Assembly: GCA_037179335.1 (NCBI GenBank)
Contig: JAKZHN010000029.1
Location: 62,001-126,000, forward strand
Direction: 5' to 3'
Length of the DNA: 64,000 nt
Source of the DNA: Cyclaneusma minus
Lineage: Eukaryota > Ascomycota > Leotiomycetes > Marthamycetales > Marthamycetaceae
The notes under the pieces are model-generated. The model was not told where the DNA came from, did not search any database, and was given only the letters and a program-made list of their open reading frames with translations. The position numbers and the translations under genes were made by a program. This document shows, one piece after another, positions 31,089-41,762 of this stretch (positions are counted from its first letter, which is position 1; each line of letters starts with the position of its first letter).

Positions 31089-34088
31089 CTAGTACTCGAA
31101 GTCATCATCGACAGCGGGACCCTTCGACTTCGTCACACTCTCCTGCTTCCTATACATCTCCGCCACCTGCCTGGAATTCGTGGCCTCCTCCGGTTTCTTA
31201 TCCTCCCTCTGTCTTATAAACCTGGGGAATCTCAGACTCACTCCCTTCCCTCCATCGCCCACATCTCCCTGTGCGGCTCTGTATCGTGGCGAAATCGTCA
31301 AGTCAGCAGTCTTGACTTCCCAAACTTGGCGCGGCTCGAACCAGACGTCGGGCTGATGCGCTGCTGTGCTGCTATGTTCATAGAAGGGCTTGGGTCGGCT
31401 GATGATGTGAGGTGAGAGCTCGGCGTGTAGAGAGGCAAGCACTTCTTCGGAAAAACCGGTGCCGATGTTGCAGATGGTTTCGTACTTGTCGGTGGATGGG
31501 TTGTGGCAGGCGAGGAGGAAGGCGCCGTATACGGAGGTACGCTTGCCTTTGCCATGGTAGGCACCCAGGACGACAAGGTCGAGGGAGTCGCCAGCACCGC
31601 CGAGGTAGTCTTTCTTGATCTGTGGGGAAAGGCTGTCAGTATGTGTAAGGGTTGTCAAAGAAAAGAGTGGAAACGTACCTTGAGCCAATTGCGACTTCGT
31701 TTGCTAGGCTCGTAGCCGCTCTCGGTCCCATCCAGCATTTTTACCATCAAACCTTCACAAGAAGCTTTGACACTCTCGTCGAGGAACGTCTGGATCTCTT
31801 CAAGTTCTTGTCCGTTCATGTGCGTAGCGAACGCAAACTCTCCCTCGACGACCTCAAAGGCGTTCTTCATACACTCCCTTCTCTCACGCAGCGATTTCTC
31901 AACCAAAGGCTCGCCGTTGAGGAACAAGAGGTCGAAAGCGAAGACGCAGACCTTGACCTTGACATCTTCAACCTTGACATCCTTCTTCTTGCGCGTCATG
32001 AGTTGCTGGAACGGAAGAACCTTCTTCTCAACAAGGTCCCAAGCTACGGTCTCACAGTCGAGAACAAAACTCTTGGTGTCTTCTTTTACCCAGGTGTCGA
32101 GCTTGGCCAGAATATCAGGGTATTTCTTGGACAGGTCTTCGGAGTTGCGAGAGAAGATGGCGGCTATGCCGTTGCTTTTGTCGGACGCACCGGGAATTGC
32201 GCTGGCGTACTTGATTGGAGAGTCTTTGGCTACATAGTGAATTTGAGCTCGCTCGCCGTCATACTTGTACTCGCAGGTGAAAGTCTGATTCTCAAATCGG
32301 TCGAGCACTTCCGTGATTGCTTTGGTAGGCTTCGCCAGCATGGGCTTGAGGGGCACGCCAGGTTGCAGCTTGCAGTTCTCGCGTAGGTTAAAGATACCAT
32401 GCTGGACCATAGCAGGGATGATGACATCGTAGCTCGGGAGTTCGCTTTGATATGTCAGTTTACATTGATCGCAGTATAGACGGCCTTCTGCGAATTCTTT
32501 GAACTTACCTGTGAACAGACTTGAGAATAGACTCTCCCTTTGCCAGCTGGTCTGTGCTTGGAATATTTCCTGAGCCCTTCGATTCGATCTCGTGGAAGAC
32601 CATGGCCTGTGAGAGTGAAGTCAAGACCGTCTTCTCTGCGAGTCCCAGGCGTAGTTTGCCCTCAAGGAAACGGACGATGAACTTGGCCTCACTTGGACCG
32701 CCCTTGTCCTTGTCGATATCGATCTTCGACGTAGCATGAGCATCAGCTGCTGACAACAGCTTCTTGATCAAGTCAACTTTTCGTCCCTGTGCACCGTGCC
32801 CTGACGTTGTGGCAATGTCCATAAGACCCTTGTGAACACCCCTGATGGTCAGAGCTTTGGGCTTGAACATAGTGGGCTGCTTCGATCTGCTTTTGACAGC
32901 CACAAGACCTAGATCACCAATCTCCTTCTGATCCTGCTTGATGACCTGCAGACTTCTTCCAGTCGTCTCACCTATGGCCTTCATAATCAACGACTCGCCA
33001 ATGCCGAGCTCAATCCCAGCATAATCTGCAGCGAGCTTGTTGATCATGAGCAAAACAGTTGATAGTAGATCTTCAGGAGTCAGGCGAAGTACTTGTCGGA
33101 GGAACAAGGAACAATGCGAGGCAATGATCAAGCGTTTGGTCGTCATCTCGATAAGAGAGAAGGTTGTGCACAAGGCGGCGTACGGTACTGGCTCACCGGG
33201 TTTCCAATCCGGATAGGGGTCTTTGCCAGCCGACTTCAATGTCGTCTGGATCTTCTCTCGAGCCTTGGCAGCCACCTCTGGCTTTTCGTCCTCATCTTCT
33301 TGGTCTTCATCTACCTCCGATGCAGACTCATTGGCTTCACGCTCTGAGACTTCATCGTCATCTTCTTCCTTGAGCACTTCTTGCTTGACCTTTGGTTCGG
33401 CCTTTACAGACTTAGACGGCTTCTCCTTGGTGGGCTGTTTCGCAGTGGACGCTTTGCCCCTGGAGGCTTTCTCAGGCTTCTTCTCGGGCTTCTTCTCGGG
33501 CTTCTTCTCGGGCTTCTTCTCAGGCTTCTTCTCAGCCTTGCTCTCCTGTCTTCTGGGACGCTTCACAATAGGTTCCTCATCATCCTCATCGTCTTCTTCC
33601 TCTTCTTTGACCTCTTTCTTGACTTTGGCAGATCCTTTCGAGGAAGTGACAGGCTCCTCAGAAGGCGACCTTGACCGTTTCAAGGATTCTATGAGTGACG
33701 TCAACTGTCAGCTAGCTGGACTACAATTTCTGGATCTGCAGATGACATACTCTTGCCATTGGCTTTCGGCTTGACATTCTCTTTCATGTCCACATCGTCT
33801 TCCTCGCTTTCTACGACAACAGGCTTCTCCTCCTCAGCATCTTTCATATCTTCATCGTCGTCATCTTTGGCTGCAGGCTGGGCAGCAGCAGTCTTCTTAG
33901 GGGTAGACTTGGTGGAGAAAGCAAGCTTGGATTGCTTGGGTGGAGCTGGCGGAGCGGCACCGGCCTTGCCGAAGAACTTGCTGCTCAAAGTCAGTATTGT
34001 GTTGCAATTGATGCATCAAGGCAACACACCCCAGGGTGGTCTGGGAATCTTTGACATACCCCAGAGTAGCCTGCTGCTTTGGCGGCAT
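31089..34088 (-). CDS. CDC9: ATP-dependent DNA ligase I (Cdc9)
   Basis: Five exons on the minus strand (34088-34060, 33980-33751, 33688-32509, 32444-31679, 31619-31089) give 911 residues. The enzyme seals Okazaki fragments and repair nicks in the nucleus. The N-terminus holds a PCNA-binding PIP box, QATLGKFF, spanning the first intron. A disordered acidic/lysine region follows, with a KKPE tandem repeat (about 33460-33540). Next are the ligase N-terminal DNA-binding domain (CTTFSLIEMTTKRL; LLSTVLLMINKLAADYAGIE) and the nucleotidyltransferase domain. The adenylated lysine is in CEYKYDGERAQIH, near residue 540. The OB domain follows (LVVLGAYHGKGKR; DVWFEPRQVWEV; SLRFPRFIRQREDK). Joins are in frame throughout; the acceptor of exon 4 (TCAAAG) is pyrimidine-poor. 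It is divergent from the asparaginyl-tRNA synthetase, 566 bases apart. Confidence 0.95.
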
Positions 34089-34654
34089 TTTGCAGATAGT
34101 ATGGAGGGATACTAGTCTTTGAAAAGCGAGGCCGCGAGATCTCAGGGGCAGTCTGGAAGCCACGACGAGAAGTGGTGAAGATACGGCGCAGCTCGGTTCT
34201 CGACAGCACGCAGCAAGTCGACAGGCAGACGCGTCCAGGACTGAGAGCCTGCGCGTCAATAGCTCGAGAGTTCGTGTCACCGTGTAAATTGAGCTAGGCG
34301 CTTAGTAAGCGCCAATCGCGGGGCAGAATTGCAGCTACAAACACAGGTACTGATGTGTATGTGAAGATGGCAGCTATAATTCTAAGATATACAGGTTTTG
34401 ATGTGATATTATTTGCTGCTATTTACTTCTTCACATATCTCTCAAAGTATGATTTTAGAACATTGAAGCCTTAGCGAGCGCTTAGAGCCAAATCAGCCTG
34501 AATCCGGGGTGACTCAAGGCGGTAAGTGAGCTCGTGAGTCAAGCCTCAAGATATCTGCCACACTTCCAAAACCCCCACTATCAACACAATCGCAGTCGCA
34601 ACAACAATTCTTGGTTCAATTCTTGCAAAGCACCCGAACCGCGCAATACGAACC
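34089..34654. promoter_or_regulatory. shared divergent promoter of DNA ligase I (-) and AsnRS (+)
   Basis: 566 bases between two divergent ATGs. It contains CA-rich and CT-rich leader sequence next to each start. No specific regulatory site could be assigned. Confidence 0.5.
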
Positions 34655-36487
34655 ATGGCTGCTGTCCAAGAATTGGCCGAACGGACCAAGATGTCTGACA
34701 AGGTCTACGTCGACACCGACGTTGGTGTCGATGAGCCTTCTGCCAACGGGTCCGAGAGCAAGCCATACAAATCTCTGGCATACGCCTACATCCAAACCCA
34801 CCCCGACACCGAGTCCAAGACTTTCGTCACCAGAGCCTCGACCACCGGTCCCGTCAGCGCAGATGGCGACCCTGCTGAGCGTTTAGTCTGGAAGGAACCC
34901 GCTAAGAGCGCTGTCAAGAAGGCTCAGAGTGCTTTGGATGCGCACAAGAAGAAGATCAAGAAGCAGGAAGAGCAAGCCAAAGTCGAGGCCGAGAAGGAAC
35001 AGCAGCGTCTGAAGAACCTCGAAGACGCCAAGAAGATCGTCCTCAAAGAAGACCCCTCGCTGCCCAAAGCCACCAAGATTTCAATTGGCCAGAAGGATAT
35101 TCCGTTGGGCGAGGGCGAGACCAAGGGAACGAGGGTCAAGGTTTCCGGACGCATACACCGATTGCGATCCCAGAAGCAGGCTACTTTCATAACCCTCATC
35201 GACGGACGTGGCCACCTCCAGTGCGTGCTTACTGGAGATTTGACCAAGACGTACGATGCTCTTACCTTTGCCCAAGGTACCTCTCTGACCGTCTACGGCG
35301 AGCTGCGAAAGGTCCTCGAAGGCAAAGAGGCCCCGGATAACAGGGAGTTGATTGTGGACTACTACAAGGTAATCGGTACTGCACCGACTGGCGAGGATGC
35401 CATTACCAACAAGATCTCTGCCGAGCAACAGCAATGGGATGCTCAGATGCTGGACAACCGTCACTTGGTGCTGCGAGGAGACAACGCTTCCTCCGTAATG
35501 AAGGTCCGCTCTGCCATTGAGTGGGCCTTTGCCAAAGCCTACAAGGAGATGCATTTCGTCAAGATCAGTCCCCCAGCCTTGGTCCAAACCCAAGTCGAGG
35601 GCGGCTCCACGCTCTTCGAACTCCCATACTACGATGAGAAGGCCTACCTGACCCAGTCCTCTCAACTGTACCTGGAAACCGGAATCCAGAGTCTGGGCAA
35701 CGTCTACTGCATCGAAAAGTCCTTCCGCGCCGAGAAGTCCCTCACCCGTCGTCACTTGGCCGAATACACCCACGTCGAAGCCGAACTCGACTTCATCGAC
35801 TTTGAAGACCTCCTCGACCATCTGGAAGAGATCATCAGCAAAGTGATCGGCACCATCATGGAAGACCCCGAGATCGCCGGCTACATCAAAGAACTCAACC
35901 CGTCGTTCAAAGCCCCCTCTCGTCCTTTCAAGCGCATGCGCTACTCTGAAGCCATCGACTGGCTCAACGCCCAAGACCCACCCATCCTCAACGAAGACGG
36001 CAACCCGCACACATTTGGCGATGACATTGCCGAGGCCGCTGAGCGCAAGATGACGGATATCATCAACCTGCCCATTCTCCTGACGCACTTCCCGGTCGAG
36101 ATCAAGGCCTTCTACATGAAGAAGGATCCTGAGGACTTGAGAGTTACGGAGAGTGTGGATGTGCTCATGCCCGGTGTTGGTGAGATTGTGGGTGGCTCGA
36201 TGAGAATGGAGGGCTATGAGGAGTTGATGAAGGCGTATGAGCGTGAGGGTATTCCAGCCAAGGATTACTACTGGTACACCGACGCGAGAAAGTAAGTTTT
36301 GAGCACGCCTACGCTATCTACTCATTTCTATGTCAGCGGATATGCTAACGATGGCCACAGGTACGGTACTTCGCCTCACGGTGGCTATGGACTGGGTCTG
36401 GAACGCTTCATTGCCTGGGTCTGCAACCAGCACTCCGTCCGCACCTGCTGCCTGTATCCCCGTTTCATGGGCCGTTGCAAGCCTTGA
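34655..36487 (+). CDS. DED81: cytosolic asparaginyl-tRNA synthetase
   Basis: Two exons (34655-36291 and 36361-36487) give 587 residues. The intron is 69 bases with donor GTAAGT and acceptor CCACAG, and splicing completes DARKYGTSPHGG. The enzyme charges tRNA-Asn with asparagine in the cytosol. The N-terminal extension (VYVDTDVGVDEPS ... PYKSLAYAYIQT, then a lysine-rich helix) is specific to eukaryotic AsnRS. An OB-fold anticodon-binding domain follows (RVKVSGRIHRLRSQKQATFI). Class II catalytic motifs are SFRAEKSLTRRHLAEYTHVE (motif 2) and GGYGLGLERF (motif 3). The end, LYPRFMGRCKP, is diagnostic for AsnRS rather than AspRS. A second in-frame ATG (34691, MSDKVYVD) is an alternative start. Confidence 0.95.
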
Positions 36488-36780
36488 GCGGACTTTGGAG
36501 CTTTCTTGAGCGGACTTTCGGAGCTGTATCTACGGTTCCTAGACTCGGTCTATTACGGTAGCTTGAGCGCGTTATTTCCCTTTCTCTCAACGACAGTTCG
36601 CGAAAAGCACCAAATAGCGTGGTTCATTATTCCCCGTTTCCTGCGAATAGATCGGTTTGCTTGCGTTTCAAGGGTCTCGCGTTTCAGCCTTACGCTGAAG
36701 CCATCGCGTCTTTTCAGCATAATCTCCTCATGCGCTTGAGCGGATTGATTTGTTGCATGTGCTTGAGCGGGGAGAGATGC
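36483..36780. repeat. CTTGAGCGG repeats overlapping the AsnRS stop codon
   Basis: CTTGAGCGGACTTT occurs twice 21 bases apart, starting with the copy that contains the stop codon (36483 and 36504). Looser copies of CTTGAGCGS appear near 36562, 36735 and 36761. Confidence 0.5.
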
Positions 36781-39185
36781 AAGTAAAAATAGATTACACA
36801 GATTCGTAATGGCCTCGTTTCTTTACGTTCCATAAAGATTTCCGTGACGAACTTCGAAAGCGTTGAAGAACTATGCACCCCACATTATCGGAAGAGACCC
36901 TTGGGAGGCGCATGAAGACCCCTTCTCGTGAGCTTTATTAAGAACATAGAGGTGTCGCGTTCGCCCGCGTCAGTTCTAGGACATGATTCTGTAAGATGAC
37001 ATGGTTGACGCGTGAAAGGCGCCAGAGACTTGGTCTTTGGAAGCACATGAAGCATTCTTTCTTTGACACGATGTCTTGAAATCTGGCGGTGTGTAGAATT
37101 CCCCTCTCGTCCCCAGTAGTTTAGGTTTTAGTTTACAATTACCCCTCCCGGGATTTATGCTCCTGGTGGAGTTTGGAGTGTTGGACTGCTGTCAAGCTCG
37201 TGCCCAGGCCAATCAATGGACGGTGGACGATGGTGGAGGTTGAAGTGGAGGATCGGATGGCGATGGTGGCGAGACCCTGGGTTTTCAGGGGCTTTTGCGC
37301 ACGGTACATGCCATGCATCGGGCTTAGCATGATGTGGAAATTGTCCTTGACCAGTTGCCGAATCATATTGCCCAATTCGTCCATCGACTACATGTATTAT
37401 TTTCCCGAACGAGTCTAATCATGATGGCTTGAAATTAAAGCCGCCGCTGAATCGGTTCTCATCGGTCGACGGATCCGATGTTCTCGGCATCGATGATCTA
37501 GAACTGGACGTGCCCCAGGGCCCAGCGGCCAGCGAGCGCTCAATTGAATTTCTTGAACGTGCCCTGGGCGCACGTAAGGAAACCAGGAACCAGGATTGCG
37601 ATCGTAAGTTTCAGGGCCCGGGGTGTGTGTCTCTCCACTGCCGTCTGGTCTGCCATACTTTCCCGTCCGCGTCAATAATGTGGCGAAAAGCTGAGGACGC
37701 CATGATCGAGATTCATCAGACACGAGAATGGCATACAACAGCAGCTGGCATTCTCCAAGAGCTTCTTCACACCTGGGAATGCTTCAATGGAGAATGTTGT
37801 GTTAGTACATGTACTTCGTGATATTGCAGCGTGTCTCGCGTGTTCAGCCCGGTGCTAATATTAATAGCGTGCTGACCGTGCCTTTCGCCGTGCTACGGTG
37901 CTGGGCAGCAAATTATCCGACTGGACGCCAGCGCGACGCCGAGGACAGGGGAAAAGACGCGAGAGGGAGTGCGTGGAGGCGTCAGAATGGAGGCTTGTCA
38001 GCGTCATGGCCGTTGGTGAATGACGAGCGGATTAGCTGGTTGGGTGTTATGGCTGATGCTGACAGTGGGGTGATATAGGTAGAGTAGGTAGGATGTCAGT
38101 GTCAAAAAGTGCCGATGACAGGCGCTGGTGACCACTTGCCTGTTCCTGAAGGGGGCCCTCCTTTTCGCATGGCCATATCCTTGCCTAGTGCGTGCTTTTA
38201 AGCTGAGCCCAATTTCGAGCTCGATCAATTCGGAGCCGCCCAGATTGCCTGCGCCATGCCACAACTGTCCGCTCAGCCAGCCGCTTTGATTGTCTACCTC
38301 GCTGGCCGGCCACTTCTGGCCGCGCTGCTCACCGGATGGCCCTCTCTGGTGGTATCGCTGATGTTATTTACCAGACTTATCAATCTTTTACAGCTAACAG
38401 CGGCCTGCTGGGGCGGGGGGCAGACTCTTATGCTGGCCGGTGCTGCGAGAGTCGTCTCGCCTCCACACACGCACTCGCAGAATGAGCACTCCCCTGTCCG
38501 AGTGCCTCCCTATCTCCAATTCTTTCTCACCACCACCACCGTCGTCCCTTTCTCTCTCACGTCCCTCTTCTTCATCCTTAGTGCGCGCCTTTTCCGTGTG
38601 CTGAAATGCGTGTGAGGCTTTCTTAATTTCTTGCAAAAGCATCTTTTCATCCACGCTCACTAAGGGACTTCACCACTCGTTATTGAGTCCCACATCATTT
38701 TCTCCTTAATCCTTTGTTCCGCTTGCAGCACAGCCCGAGTCCGACACCTTTGCCCTCGAATTCCACAGATCCAGCTCCCACCGAACATCAACTCAGGGAG
38801 TCTGTCAAATCCCTTTCTTAATCCCGACTTTCTGTTGCATTCGACTTGGCTCCATCGACGTCCATTCTTCCTTGCCCTCGACGCGAACTCCTCACCTTCG
38901 CCTTGTACATTGTACACTTCTAATCGCTTGCACATATACATATCCTCTTTCCGCGACCAGCCCGTTCAGAGTTATACCTTGGAGCTGCTTTGGAAAGCTC
39001 TCCTGCTGTCGTTTGAATCACCGAGCATTCATCTCTAAGTCAGCTTGCGGTGGCTGCCGTCCTTACAGAACATCTTCCTTCTGCCGCGACTTCGTGCCTC
39101 GAAAAGGCACTGTATTTCTTTCAAAACGGCTGTATTAACACCTCTCTCGCGGGACAGCTTTGGGCTGCCTCCACAACTTCTCAAG
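36781..39185. other. intergenic region and long 5' leader of the Nrd1-like gene
   Basis: No coding sequence is supported on either strand over about 2.4 kb. The last ~500 bases (38650-39185) are strongly pyrimidine-rich with CTTTCTC and CCTTCG runs, typical of a long fungal 5' UTR and promoter. Confidence 0.5.
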
Positions 39186-41762
39186 ATGGATGGGACTTCG
39201 AACGGCCAGAGTGGCCAGCGTTACGGCCATGCTTCCAAGCCCTCGAACAGCGATACCGGTTTTTCGCACGGCGCTTTCAACTCGAACCAGATGTCTTTTG
39301 GCTCATATGGAGAGCGCAACCTTCGCAACCGCGCCAATATTCCTCAGATCAATACGCAGACGTCGAATCAGGGTCATTTGGGGGCTTCTGATATGCCTAC
39401 TCCGGCTACGGGCTACGATATGAACTTTACGCCTCTGCTTCCTTCGCAGTTGCTTCTCGGTTCGCCTTTCCAGCCCGGTTCTCCTTCGAACTTTGCCAGT
39501 CCTCAATTCCAGAGCTTCGCAACTTTCCAGCAGCAGAATGGCCAGAATGGTCAGGGAGGTCAGATGGGAAGCCCAATTCAGCAGCACATGCCTCTATACC
39601 AAAACATGGCTTCCCCATCGGCGTATGGTGCGCCTCAGTTTGCCTTTGCCCCTCAGTCTCCTACCGGAGGTTATGCGGGCATGAACAACCAGATGATGAT
39701 GCCTTCTTCTCCCATTCAGGTGTCTCCAGGAATGGTTTCTGGCACGAGCAGGACTGTGTACTTGGGCAACATCCCTCCAGAGACATCTGCCGAGGAGATT
39801 TTGGGCCATGTTCGCAGTGGCCAAATCGAGTCTGTCAGACTCCTGCCAGACAAGAACTGTGCTTTCATTTCTTTCCTAGACGGCAGTTCCGCAACCCACT
39901 TCCATTCCGATGCGATCTTGAAAAAGCTCTCGATCCGAGGTCAGGACATTAAAGTCGGTTGGGGAAAGCCTTCTCAAGTTCCTACCTCTGTTGCAGTCGC
40001 CGTGCAGCAATCTGGCGCTTCCAGGAACGTCTACCTTGGAAACTTGCCCGAAGAAGTGACTGAGGAGGAATTGCGTGAGGACCTGGGCAAATTTGGCCCT
40101 ATCGATACCGTGAAGATCGTGAGAGAGAAGGCGATTGGCTTTGTGCATTTCTTGTCCATTGGCAATGCCATCAAGGCCGTTTCGCAACTTCCCCAGGAAC
40201 CCAAATGGCAGGCTCCTCGCCGCGTCTACTATGGCAAAGACCGCTGCGCCTACGTCTCCAAAACGCAACAGCAAAACGCTGCCCAGTACCTAGGAATCGC
40301 TCCCGGCTACGCCCACGTTCTCAACGGCGCCGATCGCGACCTTATCTCCAACGCCCTAGCCCAGCAGTCCGTCGCCGCAGCTGCCGTAGCCACGACCGCC
40401 GGCGGCATCAACAACCTTGGAAACCGCACTGTCTACCTAGGCAACATCCACCCTGAGACCTCCATTGAAGAAATCTGCAATGTCGTCCGCGGCGGCTTGT
40501 TGCACCACATCCGCTACATCCCCGACAAGCACATCTGTTTCGTAACCTTCATCGACCCGACCTCCGCCGCCTCCTTCTACGCACTCTCCAACCTCCAAGG
40601 CCTCATGATCCACAACCGCCGGCTCAAAATCGGCTGGGGCAAGCATTCCGGCGCTCTTCCACCCGCCATCGCCCTTGCCGTCTCCGGCGGTGCTTCGCGC
40701 AATGTCTACATCGGCAACTTGGACGAAACCTGGACGGAAGAACGCTTGCGTCAGGATTTCAGCGAATATGGCGAGATTGAACTCGTCAACACGCTACGCG
40801 AAAAAAGCTGTGCCTTTGTAAACTTCACCAACATCGCAAACGCCATCAAAGCCATCGAGGCCGTTCGCGGACGCGAAGAATATCGTCGCTTCAAAGTAAA
40901 CTTCGGCAAAGACCGCTGCGGAAACCCACCACGCCAAGTCGGCCAGGGCGGCCAACAATCCCAGTCACCCCGCAACGACGGCGTCGTATCGCCGCCTCCT
41001 GGAAGCGCAGGCGGTATGAACGGCTTGCAGGAAGTTTCGCCTACCCGCGCGCAGCAGGCGCAGAATGGGCAGAATGGGCAGAATGGAGGGGTGGTTCCTA
41101 CACCTTCCACGATCTTGAATGCTGGAAGCAATAATCCGCTGACGATGTACTTGAACCAAGTGAGCCAGCAGCAGGCACAGCAGCAGGCGCAAGCAATGCA
41201 ACAGCAGGCGCAGGGACAGCAGGATGCGTTCTCGCTTGCTACGTTGCAGCAACAACAACAGGCTGTGTTGGCGGCGCAACAGGCTGCGTTGTATGGAAAT
41301 GGTGACTTGGATTCGCTGTCAAACTCGCTTGGACAAGGCCAAAACCAAGGTGTGCAAGGACAGCAGAATGGCGGTTATTCGCAAGGCCATCACCAGTCGG
41401 CTAGCATTTCGAACGGCAGTGCTTTCGGTGCGAACAATGGGGGAAGTAATGGAAATGGAAATGGCAATGGGGCGGGTGGGTTGGTGAATGGATTGTTGGC
41501 GCCGGCGAGGAGTGCGCATAGTAGGGCGTTGAGTTTGCCGGTTTTCGCGCAGGAGGGGAATGTGACGACGACGGGTGGGCTGGGGGACTTGAGTATTGTG
41601 GGTGGAGCGAGTGGGCTCGGTGGTGTGAGGAGGGGTCATGGGTATCAGGCGAGTTTTTCGGGATTGGGACTCGGTGGGGCGGGGGGGTTTGGGGGGTTGA
41701 GTTTGAATGATAATGGGTTGAATGGGTGGGTTGAGGAGGAGGGGATGGGTCTTGCTGGATAA
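39186..41762 (+). CDS. nrd1: Nrd1/Msa2-like RNA-binding protein with four RRM domains
   Basis: A single exon of 858 residues from ATG 39186 (MDGTSNGQSGQRYG); the open frame upstream of it has no ATG. In fission yeast, Nrd1 binds AU-rich mRNAs and restrains sexual differentiation. Four RRMs are seen: about residues 190-265 (TVYLGNIPPETSAEEI ... CAFISFLDG), 280-350 (NVYLGNLPEEVTEEELREDL), 414-490 (TVYLGNIHPETSIEEI ... CFVTFIDP) and 505-575 (NVYIGNLDETWTEERLRQDF ... CAFVNFTN). Each alternating RRM pair is followed by a conserved linker (IKVGWGKPS; LKIGWGKHS; GKDRCAYVS; GKDRCGNPP). N- and C-terminal regions are low-complexity (Q, N and G runs), consistent with condensate-forming mRNA-binding proteins. 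No intron is needed. Confidence 0.9.
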   Translation: MDGTSNGQSGQRYGHASKPSNSDTGFSHGAFNSNQMSFGSYGERNLRNRANIPQINTQTSNQGHLGASDMPTPATGYDMNFTPLLPSQLLLGSPFQPGSPSNFASPQFQSFATFQQQNGQNGQGGQMGSPIQQHMPLYQNMASPSAYGAPQFAFAPQSPTGGYAGMNNQMMMPSSPIQVSPGMVSGTSRTVYLGNIPPETSAEEILGHVRSGQIESVRLLPDKNCAFISFLDGSSATHFHSDAILKKLSIRGQDIKVGWGKPSQVPTSVAVAVQQSGASRNVYLGNLPEEVTEEELREDLGKFGPIDTVKIVREKAIGFVHFLSIGNAIKAVSQLPQEPKWQAPRRVYYGKDRCAYVSKTQQQNAAQYLGIAPGYAHVLNGADRDLISNALAQQSVAAAAVATTAGGINNLGNRTVYLGNIHPETSIEEICNVVRGGLLHHIRYIPDKHICFVTFIDPTSAASFYALSNLQGLMIHNRRLKIGWGKHSGALPPAIALAVSGGASRNVYIGNLDETWTEERLRQDFSEYGEIELVNTLREKSCAFVNFTNIANAIKAIEAVRGREEYRRFKVNFGKDRCGNPPRQVGQGGQQSQSPRNDGVVSPPPGSAGGMNGLQEVSPTRAQQAQNGQNGQNGGVVPTPSTILNAGSNNPLTMYLNQVSQQQAQQQAQAMQQQAQGQQDAFSLATLQQQQQAVLAAQQAALYGNGDLDSLSNSLGQGQNQGVQGQQNGGYSQGHHQSASISNGSAFGANNGGSNGNGNGNGAGGLVNGLLAPARSAHSRALSLPVFAQEGNVTTTGGLGDLSIVGGASGLGGVRRGHGYQASFSGLGLGGAGGFGGLSLNDNGLNGWVEEEGMGLAG

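Noticed and set aside
35081..36088. A 335-codon minus-strand open frame inside the AsnRS gene
   Set aside because: It is antisense to a well-conserved coding sequence and is explained by codon bias; no family resemblance.
34655..36487. Aspartyl-tRNA synthetase as the identity of this gene
   Set aside because: The N-terminal extension, RHLAEYTHVEAE and the C-terminal YPRFMGRCKP-type ending are those of eukaryotic AsnRS.
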